Origin: Listeria fleischmannii subsp. fleischmannii LU2006-1 | GTDB lineage: Bacteria; Bacillota; Bacilli; Lactobacillales; Listeriaceae | Length of the DNA stretch: 64,000 nucleotides | Direction of reading: 5' to 3' | Assembly (NCBI RefSeq): GCF_000344175.1 | Contig: NZ_ALWW01000009.1 | Coordinates: forward strand, 1 to 64,000 | In this document: piece after piece, positions 49,873-58,492 of the stretch | Numbering within the stretch: the first letter of the stretch is position 1 | Layout: every line of letters begins with the position of its first letter | Notes under the pieces: model-generated | Database searches by the model: none | The model's input: the letters and a program-made list of their open reading frames with translations, nothing else | What the model was told of the DNA's origin: nothing | Made by a program: the position numbers and the translations under genes

Positions 49873-50253
49873 ATGCGTAAGATTCCCATTTTTACCATCA
49901 TCGCTGTTTTGCTAATTGGTGGCGGATATTTTTATTATCAACATATGGATTCAAAAGTGGATATCACTTTTAACTTCACACCCACTAAAAAAGCAGCGGA
50001 TTATACTGTTAGTGGCACTATTGACGGCGCTGGTGATGAAGTTGTAACATTACCGCTCTCGAAAGAAATGTGGAAAACAGTCAAAAAGGGTAATCATTAT
50101 AATGTAGAAGCGACTTTCTACAATAAAAATAAAGTTAGCAAAGAAGCTTCGCAAAAATTAAAAGGCCCGTTCTGGGAAAACGAAGCAAACCAAGGTCTCC
50201 TCGTTAATGATATAAAAGTAGCTAACATCGAGGCCATTACGGCAGGATTTTAA
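49873..50253 (+). CDS. Small membrane-anchored protein of unknown function
   Basis: About 126 residues. A basic N-terminus and one hydrophobic segment (IPIFTIIAVLLIGGGYFYY) anchor an outward-facing domain of about 95 residues with alternating strands (DITFNFTPTKK, YTVSGTIDGAGDEVVTLPL, YNVEATFYNKNKVSKEA). There is no lipobox cysteine. I do not recognise the family; Listeria has a similar gene at this place (lmo1518). The ATG 49873 is 14 bases from GGAGG, rather far; a TTG at 49852 precedes that site. Confidence 0.75.
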   Translation: MRKIPIFTIIAVLLIGGGYFYYQHMDSKVDITFNFTPTKKAADYTVSGTIDGAGDEVVTLPLSKEMWKTVKKGNHYNVEATFYNKNKVSKEASQKLKGPFWENEANQGLLVNDIKVANIEAITAGF

Positions 50254-50289
50254 AAAAGTGGAGTGAAATTTAATTTTGCTCCACTTTTT
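50253..50289 (+). terminator. Terminator of the small membrane-protein gene
   Basis: AAAAAGTGGAG and CTCCACTTTTT form an 11-bp stem with a T tail. Confidence 0.85.
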
Positions 50290-50302
50290 CATTGCGCTAA
50301 AT

Positions 50303-50338
50303 AAAAAAGCAGCGGACAGGTCTGTCCGCTGCTTTTTA
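50303..50338 (-). terminator. Terminator of hisS-aspS
   Basis: AAAAAGCAGCGGACAG and CTGTCCGCTGCTTTTT form a 16-bp GC-rich stem with a two-base centre; T tracts on both strands. Confidence 0.9.
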
Positions 50339-52105
50339 TTCTTTTTCTTGGATGTTTAAACCTAGTTCATCCAGTTGCGCAAGGCTTACTTCACCAGGCG
50401 CGTTTGTAAGTGGATCAACAGCACTTCCTGTTTTAGGGAATGCAATTGTATCACGTAAGTTTGTTTTTCCGGCTAAAATCATTACAATGCGGTCAAGGCC
50501 AAGGGCGATACCTCCATGTGGTGGCGTGCCGTAATCAAGCGCGTCCATTAAGAAACCAAATTGTTCTTCAGCTGATTCATCTGTAAAACCGAGCGCGCGG
50601 AACATTTTTTGTTGCACTTCTTTTTGATAGATACGTAAAGATCCGCCACCAATTTCATAGCCGTTAAGGACAATATCATAGGCTTCTGCCATCGCTTTCT
50701 CCGGTTTTTCTTCCAAAAGAGGAATATCTTCTGCTCTTGGTAAAGTGAAAGGATGGTGCGCGGAAACATAGCGATTCGCATCTTCATCATATTCAAATAG
50801 CGGCCAGTCTGTTACCCATAAGAAGGCAAGCTCGCTCTCGTCAATAAGCTCTAATTCTTTACCAAGTTTGACACGCAAGGCACCAAGAGAAGCTGCTACA
50901 ACCGACTCACTATCGGCTGCAAAAAGAAGTAAGTCCCCTGCTTCCGCCCCAAGTGCAGCACGAAGTTCCACTTGTTTAGCCTCATCGAAAAATTTCGCAA
51001 TCGGCCCTTTTAATTCATTTTCTTCTACTTTAAGCCAAGCCAGACCTTTAGCACCGTAAGTACCAACAAATTCGCCAAGTGCATCAATTTCCTTACGTGA
51101 ATATTTATCTGCTGCTTGTTTCGCGTTAATCGCTTTTACAACGCCACCCGCTTCAATAGCAGATGTAAATACTTTAAACGGTACGTCGCGCACAATATCC
51201 GAAATCATGACAAGCTCTAAACCAAAGCGTACATCCGGTTTATCACTCCCAAAACGAGCCATCGCTTCATGATAGGTCATACGCTGGAATGGCGTTTGTA
51301 CCTTTATTCCTTTTGCTTCTTGCACCACATTTACAAGCATCTCTTCTGTTATGGCCTGTATTTCTTCTTTGGATAAAAAGCTAGTTTCAAGGTCAACTTG
51401 AGTAAATTCAGGTTGACGGTCGCCTCTTAAATCTTCATCGCGGAAACAACGAACAATCTGGTAATACTTGTCAAAACCAGCTGTCATTAAAAGCTGTTTT
51501 AAAATTTGTGGGGACTGCGGTAAGGCATAAAAACTCCCAGGATAAACACGACTTGGTACTAAATAATCTCTAGCCCCTTCAGGCGTACTTTTAGTTAAAT
51601 AAGGCGTTTCAATATCATAAAAACCTTGTTTATTTAAAGTTTCACGGAAAACACGTGTGACCGTGTGACGCATTTTAAAAGTCTCAGCCATTTCAGGTCG
51701 ACGAAGATCTAAATAACGATATTTTAATCGTAATTCATCAGAAACATTCACCCCATCTTCAATATAAAACGGAGGTGTTTTCGAACGATTTAAAATCGTA
51801 ACCTCTGAAGCAACAATTTCCACTTTCCCAGTCGCAATTTTAGTATTAATAACGGATTCATCGCGCGCTGCTACTTTTCCTTTGACAGTAATAACAAATT
51901 CTGAACGAATCGACTCAGCAACTTGCAGGGCACTAAGAGAGAATTCTGGGTTAAAAACGACTTGTACAATCCCTTCGCGGTCACGCAAATCAACAAAGAT
52001 AAGCCCTCCTAAATCACGACGTTTTTGTACCCAACCATGTAAAATGACTTCTTGACCAATAAATTTTTCTGTTATTTCTCCACAATATGCGGTTCTTTTC
52101 TCCAT
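50336..52105 (-). CDS. aspS: Aspartyl-tRNA synthetase
   Basis: AspS charges tRNA-Asp. 589 residues of the bacterial type: N-terminal OB anticodon-binding domain ([26 protein letters not shown]), class II motif 2 ([18 protein letters not shown]), the bacterial GAD insertion (about 280-420), and motif 3 ([13 protein letters not shown]). AAGGAGGAAAAAAT precedes the ATG. It follows hisS by 12 bases, under the same T-box. Confidence 0.98.
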   Translation of the reverse strand: MEKRTAYCGEITEKFIGQEVILHGWVQKRRDLGGLIFVDLRDREGIVQVVFNPEFSLSALQVAESIRSEFVITVKGKVAARDESVINTKIATGKVEIVASEVTILNRSKTPPFYIEDGVNVSDELRLKYRYLDLRRPEMAETFKMRHTVTRVFRETLNKQGFYDIETPYLTKSTPEGARDYLVPSRVYPGSFYALPQSPQILKQLLMTAGFDKYYQIVRCFRDEDLRGDRQPEFTQVDLETSFLSKEEIQAITEEMLVNVVQEAKGIKVQTPFQRMTYHEAMARFGSDKPDVRFGLELVMISDIVRDVPFKVFTSAIEAGGVVKAINAKQAADKYSRKEIDALGEFVGTYGAKGLAWLKVEENELKGPIAKFFDEAKQVELRAALGAEAGDLLLFAADSESVVAASLGALRVKLGKELELIDESELAFLWVTDWPLFEYDEDANRYVSAHHPFTLPRAEDIPLLEEKPEKAMAEAYDIVLNGYEIGGGSLRIYQKEVQQKMFRALGFTDESAEEQFGFLMDALDYGTPPHGGIALGLDRIVMILAGKTNLRDTIAFPKTGSAVDPLTNAPGEVSLAQLDELGLNIQEKE

Positions 52106-52117
52106 ATTTTTTCCTCC

Positions 52118-53382
52118 TTAAGCGTTTTCGAAATGTTGAACGATTTCTTTAACAGATGCTAAAACTTGTTCGCCCGATTCCATATTTTTAAACGGATATT
52201 TTCCTGTTTTCAGCTCATCTTCACCTATTATCACAGTGTATTTTGCTTCTTTACGATTGGCATCTTTCATTTGTGCCTTAAATTTACGATTTTGATAATC
52301 CTTGTCCGCGCTAATTCCCGCACGGCGAAGACTATCTATGCATTTAACTGCTTCAAGCTCCGCCGCCTCACTTGCGACAATCACATAACAATCTAATGCC
52401 TTATCTTTCGGAATAGTAATATTTGCCGCCATAAGCGCGAGCAAGACACGTTCGACGCCCATTGCAAAACCAATCCCAGGCGTAGCAGGTCCATCAAATT
52501 CCTCAACAAGACCATGGTAACGACCGCCGCCACATAATGTCGTTTTAGCCCCAAAGCCCTCTTCCTCACTCATAATTTCAAAAGTAGTATGATTATAATA
52601 ATCAAGCCCTCGCACAAGTGTTGGATCCACAACAAACGGAATTCCAATAGCCTCTAAAAAGCCTTTTACTTGGCTAAAATAAAGCGAGATTCTTCATTTA
52701 AGAAATCTAAAATAGAAGGCGCAGTGGCGACAAGCGGATGTTCGTGGTCCGTTTTACAATCTAAAATACGAAGCGGATTTTTATGCAGACGATTTTGACA
52801 ATCTGAACAAAATTCATCAATACGTGGTTCAAAATGCGCGATAAGCGCCTCCCGATGCTTTAAACGACTTTCTTTGTCGCCTAGACTATTAATCGTTAAA
52901 GAAATATTTTTAAGACCAATAGAATGAAAAAAGTTCATCGCAAGTGAAATGATTTCTGCATCAATCGCAGGATCAAAACTCCCAATTGCCTCCACGCCAA
53001 TTTGCGTAAACTGACGCTGGCGCCCACCTTGAGGACGTTCATAACGGAACATTGGACCATTATAATAGAGCTTGACAGGTTGATTCACATCACCAAACAT
53101 TTTATGTTCAACAAATGCCCGCACAACCGATGCCGTTCCTTCTGGACGTAAAGTCAAACTGCGATTTTTTTTATCGTGAAATGTATACATCTCTTTTGAC
53201 ACAATATCTGTCGAGTCGCCTACACCGCGCTCAAAAAGCTCTGTATGTTCAAAAATTGGCGTACGAATTTCTGCGTAACGATAGTTCTCACAAATCTCAC
53301 GAAATTTATCTTCAAGAAAATGCCATTTTTGTACCTCTTCAGGTAAAATATCTCGTGTCCCTCGTGGTAATTGAATTTTCAT
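52118..53382 (-). CDS. hisS: Histidyl-tRNA synthetase, frameshifted as read
   Basis: HisS charges tRNA-His and is essential. The first fragment has motif 1 and motif 2 ([17 protein letters not shown]); the second has the HisA signature [15 protein letters not shown], motif 3 [13 protein letters not shown] and the anticodon-binding domain. The frame is lost at 52681-52683, three A where four (T on the coding strand) give [23 protein letters not shown]. Corrected length about 421. Both fragments are otherwise conserved, so this is surely an error. Start ATG 53382 behind AAGGAGG. Confidence 0.95.
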
Positions 53383-53389
53383 CACATTT

Positions 53390-53640
53390 CCTCCTTTTTT
53401 ATAATAAAAAATCCCTCGTCACTTGTTCGAAAACAAGGGACGAGAGATGTAGATTCACCCGTGGTACCACCCTAATTGGAATTTTAAAATTCCCGCTCTT
53501 CCGTTAACGCCGGAATACGTTTCGACCTACTTATTTCGATCAAAACCTCGAAAGTGTCTTTCCAAAAAGTATCACCATGAATTTCTCTCAGCGAATGAAA
53601 TTCTCTCTTTTATGGGAGGGATTTTTTGTACTTTTCTTTG
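53390..53640 (-). promoter_or_regulatory. T-box riboswitch leader of hisS-aspS
   Basis: The minus strand carries AGGGTGGTACCACGGG (53458-53473), the T-box core. Downstream is a strong terminator at 53405-53448: TCTCTCGTC pairs with GACGAGGGA around an inner CTTGTT/AACAAG, then TTTTTT. Stem I extends to about 53640. The specifier codon was not assigned by eye. A possible promoter is TTGACT with TACTCT upstream (weak). Confidence 0.92.
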
Positions 53641-53805
53641 TCATCAGTTTAAAATATGAATTATTTCTAGAGTACTAAAAAAAGCCAACAAAGTCAATAT
53701 CGTTTTCTTTTTTCAAAAAATGGCAGTTAACGGTTTCAAGAAAGCGCATTTTATGGTAACATTTTAATGACCTGAAGAAGTTAATAAAGGTGGTGTAACC
53801 ATTTA

Positions 53806-55086
53806 GTGAAAAATAAATTTTTATTTATAACCGTTTTATCCGCGTTACTCATTGCAGCAGGGATTATTACAACAATTGCAATGGCAAATGCGAATGCAGT
53901 TCGCGTTCAGGCTGAAGTTTTAAACGTGAGAAACGGTCCGGGACTGGCGTATGACGTTACGAGTCAAGTCCGAAAAGGAGAAGTACTTCGTGTCATTGGA
54001 GAAGAAAACAAATGGTATAAAGTCCGATTAGATAACGGCAATAGCGGTTGGGTAGCAAGTTGGCTCGTTGAAAATACCGATGTGAGTGCAGCGAGTAACA
54101 GTGTGGCTATCGTCAATTCTGAAGATGGCTTAAATGTCCGGTCAAAACCGTCAACAGACAGTAGTTCCCTCGGTATATTAAATACTGGCGACCAAATTAA
54201 TGTCGTGAGTGAACAAAATGGTTGGGCTCAAATCCAGTACAAAGGACAAAATGCTTGGGTTAATGCGAGTTACATAACCATTCGCGAATCCACAACCAAA
54301 GTGGATCAATCTGATTTACAAAGTTTAACAATCCGTGACGATTCTACGAACATTAGAAGCAAGCCTGATTTAAGCGGGCAAGTAATCGAAAAAGCAAACT
54401 CTGGCAACTCCTATGAAATTCAAGGTGTGCAAGGCGACTGGTACCAAGTTCAAACAACAAAAGGACAAACAGGTTATGTTGCGAACTGGGTAGTAGATGT
54501 TGGAACGAAGAGCGAAAAACCGACTAAGTCAAAAACAACTAAGCTTTCTGAAGCGACCATCGTTTTAGATCCTGGCCACGGGGGAAATGACCCGGGTGCT
54601 AAAGGCGCAAATGGCACAATTGAAAAGAAAGCAACCTTAAAAACGGCGAAAGCCATTAAAACGCGACTTGAACAAACAGGCGCCAAAGTCATTCTAACAC
54701 GTGATCATGATGAATATATCTCTTTACGTGGTCGTACAAAAGTGGCTTCTAAACATAACGCTGATGCTTTTGTCAGCCTTCACTTTGATAGTTTAGAGAA
54801 TGAGGACGAAAACGTAAGCGGGCAAACCACTTACTATTATAGTAGTGCTGATAAAGGTCTTGCGAAAAGTATTAATAAAAGCTTAGGAAATACCCTTCCA
54901 ACTACGAATCGCGGCGCACGCGTTGGCGACTTTTATGTTGTTCGGGAAAATTCACAACCTGCTGTCTTACTTGAACTTGGCTATTTAAGTTCAAAAGCAG
55001 ATGAAAATAATATTAATTCCAGTTCCTACCGCACTCAAATTGCTGAAGGCGTAACAGAAGGCTTAGCAAATTACTTCGCCAATTAA
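53806..55086 (+). CDS. Secreted N-acetylmuramoyl-L-alanine amidase with SH3b repeats
   Basis: A cell-wall hydrolase of 426 residues. A signal peptide or anchor (LFITVLSALLIAAGIITTIAMANA) is followed by three bacterial SH3 domains (about 33-92, 97-160, 170-230; each with an N-V/I-R-x-x-P-type strand such as LNVRNGPG, LNVRSKPS, TNIRSKPD), and a C-terminal Amidase_3 zinc domain: LDPGHGGNDPGA (His), a glutamate in GTIEKKATL, HFDSL (His), and LELGYLSS (catalytic Glu). Start GTG 53806. Single gene, convergent with dtd. Confidence 0.93.
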   Translation: MKNKFLFITVLSALLIAAGIITTIAMANANAVRVQAEVLNVRNGPGLAYDVTSQVRKGEVLRVIGEENKWYKVRLDNGNSGWVASWLVENTDVSAASNSVAIVNSEDGLNVRSKPSTDSSSLGILNTGDQINVVSEQNGWAQIQYKGQNAWVNASYITIRESTTKVDQSDLQSLTIRDDSTNIRSKPDLSGQVIEKANSGNSYEIQGVQGDWYQVQTTKGQTGYVANWVVDVGTKSEKPTKSKTTKLSEATIVLDPGHGGNDPGAKGANGTIEKKATLKTAKAIKTRLEQTGAKVILTRDHDEYISLRGRTKVASKHNADAFVSLHFDSLENEDENVSGQTTYYYSSADKGLAKSINKSLGNTLPTTNRGARVGDFYVVRENSQPAVLLELGYLSSKADENNINSSSYRTQIAEGVTEGLANYFAN

Positions 55087-55124
55087 AAAAAATCGGAAAA
55101 TCAATTGATGATTTTCCGATTTTT
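55085..55124 (+). terminator. Bidirectional terminator between the amidase gene and dtd
   Basis: AAAATCGGAAAATCA and TGATTTTCCGATTTT form a stem of about 15 bp with T tracts on both strands. Confidence 0.92.
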
Positions 55125-55577
55125 CTATTTTACCAAATCAACAGAATCTAAGAAAATGGTTACCGGCCCGTCATTAATGAGTGAGACTTGCATATCTGCA
55201 CCAAAAACACCAACTTCAACGCCAAAACCAGCTTCCTCAAGCTTTTTATTAAATAAATTATATAGTTTTTCTGCTTCTTGACCAGGTGCAGAATCAGTAA
55301 AACTAGGTCTACGCCCTTTTCTTACATCTGCATAAAGCGTAAACTGCGAAACACTAAGTAGACTTCCAGCGACATCTTGAATCGATAAATTCATTTTTTG
55401 ATTCTCATCTTCAAAAATACGTAAGTTTACAATTTTTTGAACCAAGCTGTCAATTTCACGTTCTGTGTCTGTATGAGTAAATCCTACTAATAGCAAAAAT
55501 CCCCGAGGAATCTCTGCTATAATTTCTTCATCTATCGAGACACTTGCACTTTTTACACGTTGAAGAAGTACACGCAT
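55125..55577 (-). CDS. dtd: D-aminoacyl-tRNA deacylase
   Basis: Dtd removes D-amino acids wrongly attached to tRNA. The 150-residue protein has both signature motifs, [19 protein letters not shown] and the cis-proline [10 protein letters not shown]. It follows relA by 12 bases, as in most Firmicutes. Confidence 0.96.
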   Translation of the reverse strand: MRVLLQRVKSASVSIDEEIIAEIPRGFLLLVGFTHTDTEREIDSLVQKIVNLRIFEDENQKMNLSIQDVAGSLLSVSQFTLYADVRKGRRPSFTDSAPGQEAEKLYNLFNKKLEEAGFGVEVGVFGADMQVSLINDGPVTIFLDSVDLVK

Positions 55578-55589
55578 ATCGCTAACCTC

Positions 55590-57806
55590 CTAGCTCATAA
55601 GACGTCTAACTGTGTAGACATCTGGAATTTGCTTAATTTTATCCACTACACGTTGTAAATGATTAATATTATGAATTTGAAGCGTTAAAACAAGTGTGGC
55701 CATTTTATTATTATCTACTTTGGCATTTACCCCATTAATATTGGATGTCAAACTATTAATAACTTGCAAAATATCATTTAAGAGGCCATTGCGGTTATAC
55801 CCATATATCTCAATATCCACATTGTAATCATTTTTAGCCTGAAAATCAGCATCCTCCCACTCTACATCAATCAAACGTTCATCTTCAATAGACTGGACAT
55901 TAGGACAATCAGAGCGGTGAATGGAAATCCCACGCCCTTTCGTAATATAGCCAACAATTTGATCACCGGGAACCGGATTACAACAACGCGACAAACGAAT
56001 TAATAAATTTCCAACACCTTGCACAACAACACCCGCATTGTGCTTAATCTTAAGTTTTTCGTTGTTTGCCTCCGCCGTATTATTACGCGCTTCTGCTTGC
56101 GTGAGTAATTTTTCCGTTTGCTCCTCCTGCTCTCGCTCTTTCCGCTCTTTCTCCGTCAAACGATTGGCTACCTGAAGCGCCGTAATGCCGTTATACCCAA
56201 CAGCTGCAAATAAATCATCTTCATGGGCAAAATTCAGCTTTTCAAGGAGGCGTCCGAGATTTTCGTTCGTCATAATCTTTTTCGGTTCAAAATCCAATTG
56301 ACGAAGTTCTTTTTCAACCAAATCCCGGCCTTTTTCGACATTTTCTTCTTTCGCTTGCCGTTTGAAGAATTGACGGATTTTATTACGCGCTTGAGATGTC
56401 TGGACAAGTTTTAACCAATCACGACTTGGGCCATAGGAATGTTTCGACGTTAAAATGTCGATGATATCCCCCGTTTTCAGCTTATAATCTAAGGTTACAA
56501 TCTTGCCATTCACTTTAGCCCCAATCGTTTTATTCCCAATTTCCGTATGAATGCGGTAGGCGAAATCAAGCGGAACAGATCCGTTTGGCAGCTCGTAAAC
56601 ATCGCCTTTTGGAGTAAAGACATAGACAACATCTGCAAATAAATCTAGCTTTAATGACTCCATAAACTCTTCCGCATTATCAGACTCATTTTGGTACTCT
56701 AAAATTTCACGGAACCATGTCATTTTATTATCAAAAGAAGTTTTGGAATTTACGACTTTGCCTTCTTTGTACGCCCAGTGCGCCGCAACCCCGTATTCAG
56801 CAATTTGATGCATCTCATGGGTCCGAATCTGGACTTCAAGAGGTTCACCTTGGGGACCAATTACCGTCGTATGAAGCGATTGATACATATTGGATTTTGG
56901 CATCGCAATATAATCTTTGAACCGGCCAGGCATCGGTTTCCATCGTGTGTGGATAACACCTAAAACCGCATAACAATCTTTAATACTGCTTACTAAAATT
57001 CGAACCGCTAATAAATCATAAATTTCATTAAATTGTTTATGTTGCTCGGACATTTTACGATAGATTGAATAAATGTGTTTAGGTCTACCAGATATATCCG
57101 CTTCAATGTGTAACTCATCTAAATTCTCTGAAACCCCGTCAATCACATCTTGTAAATAACGCTCTCTAGCACCGCGCTTTTGTTTCATCAAATGAACAAT
57201 TCGGTAATACTGCTGCGGATTTAAATAGCGTAATGCTGTATCCTCAAGCTCCCATTTCACTCGGCTAATCCCAAGTCGATGCGCAAGCGGTGCAAAAATT
57301 TCAAGCGTTTCAGTCGAAATCCGACGCTGTTTTTCAACAGGTAAGTGTTTAAGTGTACGCATATTGTGCAGACGGTCAGCTAATTTGATTAAAATGACAC
57401 GAATATCTTGTGCCATCGCAATGAACATTTTACGATGATTTTCAGCTTGTTGCTCCTCATGCGATTTATATTTAATTTTTCCAAGTTTAGTTACCCCATC
57501 AACGAGCATAGCCACTTCGGCACCAAATGCTTCTGATAAGTCTTCTAATGTTACCTCTGTATCTTCCACAACATCATGTAAAAAGCCAGCTGCGACCGTT
57601 TCAGGATCCATTCTAAGCTCCACAAGAATCCCCGCTACTTGTATTGGATGAATAATGTATGGCTCTCCCGATTTTCTAAACTGTTCACTATGTGAATCAC
57701 GTGCAAATTCGTAAGCTTTCTTCACAATTTTTAAGTGATTTTCATTCATATAGTTGGAAGCCATTTCAATGACTTGTTCGGCTGTTAAATTTTGCTCTTT
57801 AGCCAT
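55590..57806 (-). CDS. relA: Bifunctional (p)ppGpp synthetase/hydrolase RelA
   Basis: This long Rel protein makes and degrades the alarmone. Domains: HD hydrolase (residues about 30-180, with AAGFLHDVVEDT intact), synthetase (about 230-340, with GRFKDYIAMPKSNMYQSLHTTV), TGS (about 390-455), helical and zinc-finger-like region (RLSRCCNPVPGD), and a C-terminal ACT domain. Both catalytic halves look functional. Start ATG 57806, nine bases after AAAGGGGG; ATG 57812 is closer and less likely. 738 residues. Confidence 0.97.
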   Translation of the reverse strand: MAKEQNLTAEQVIEMASNYMNENHLKIVKKAYEFARDSHSEQFRKSGEPYIIHPIQVAGILVELRMDPETVAAGFLHDVVEDTEVTLEDLSEAFGAEVAMLVDGVTKLGKIKYKSHEEQQAENHRKMFIAMAQDIRVILIKLADRLHNMRTLKHLPVEKQRRISTETLEIFAPLAHRLGISRVKWELEDTALRYLNPQQYYRIVHLMKQKRGARERYLQDVIDGVSENLDELHIEADISGRPKHIYSIYRKMSEQHKQFNEIYDLLAVRILVSSIKDCYAVLGVIHTRWKPMPGRFKDYIAMPKSNMYQSLHTTVIGPQGEPLEVQIRTHEMHQIAEYGVAAHWAYKEGKVVNSKTSFDNKMTWFREILEYQNESDNAEEFMESLKLDLFADVVYVFTPKGDVYELPNGSVPLDFAYRIHTEIGNKTIGAKVNGKIVTLDYKLKTGDIIDILTSKHSYGPSRDWLKLVQTSQARNKIRQFFKRQAKEENVEKGRDLVEKELRQLDFEPKKIMTNENLGRLLEKLNFAHEDDLFAAVGYNGITALQVANRLTEKERKEREQEEQTEKLLTQAEARNNTAEANNEKLKIKHNAGVVVQGVGNLLIRLSRCCNPVPGDQIVGYITKGRGISIHRSDCPNVQSIEDERLIDVEWEDADFQAKNDYNVDIEIYGYNRNGLLNDILQVINSLTSNINGVNAKVDNNKMATLVLTLQIHNINHLQRVVDKIKQIPDVYTVRRLMS

Positions 57807-57905
57807 CTTCATCCACCCCCTTTTTTTCCTTTATCTAAAAAAGATTCTTGCTAATATTATACACAACTAAAGTGGCTTTAGAAAGTAGTTTTCCTATATA
57901 GTCAG

Positions 57906-57941
57906 AAAAAAACCATCTTCTCAATAGAAAATGGTTTTTTT
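57906..57941 (-). terminator. Terminator of apt
   Basis: On the minus strand AAACCATTTTCT and AGAAGATGGTTT form a stem with a T tract. It separates recJ-apt from relA. Confidence 0.8.
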
Positions 57942-57943
57942 AC

Positions 57944-58465
57944 TCAAAAGTCCATCAAAATTAAGCGATCATATCCGTTTAATTTTTTATGGCCTTCTAA
58001 TTCCGTTAATTCAATTAAGAAAGCACAACCGACAACAATTCCGCCTAGCTTTTCTACTAACTTAATGGTCGCTTCAATCGTACCACCAGTAGCTAATAAG
58101 TCATCTGTAATTAAAACGCGTTGTCCAGGTTTAATCGCATCTTTATGCATGGTTAGTTTATTCGTACCATACTCTAATTCATATTCCATTTCAATCGTTT
58201 CACGTGGCAATTTACCTGGTTTACGAACAGGTGCAAAACCAATGCCTAGCGCATAAGCAACCGGGCAACCAATAATAAATCCACGTGCTTCAGGCCCAAC
58301 AATTAAATCCACCGCTAGTTTTTCTGCATACTCGACAATTTGATCCGTCGCAAATTTATAAGCTTCACCATCGTTCATAAGTGGTGTAATATCCTTAAAT
58401 ACAATGCCTTCTTTTGGCCAATCATCTACGATTGCAACAAAATTTCTCAGTTCATTTAAATCCAT
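57944..58465 (-). CDS. apt: Adenine phosphoribosyltransferase
   Basis: Apt salvages adenine to AMP with PRPP. The PRPP motif is [13 protein letters not shown]; the substrate loop includes [10 protein letters not shown] and RKPGKLP. Start ATG 58465 behind GGAGGAGTAAAC; the ORF upstream of it overlaps recJ's end without support. 173 residues. It follows recJ by 27 bases. Confidence 0.96.
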   Translation of the reverse strand: MDLNELRNFVAIVDDWPKEGIVFKDITPLMNDGEAYKFATDQIVEYAEKLAVDLIVGPEARGFIIGCPVAYALGIGFAPVRKPGKLPRETIEMEYELEYGTNKLTMHKDAIKPGQRVLITDDLLATGGTIEATIKLVEKLGGIVVGCAFLIELTELEGHKKLNGYDRLILMDF

Positions 58466-58492
58466 GTTTACTCCTCCAAAGTCGGTAGGCAC

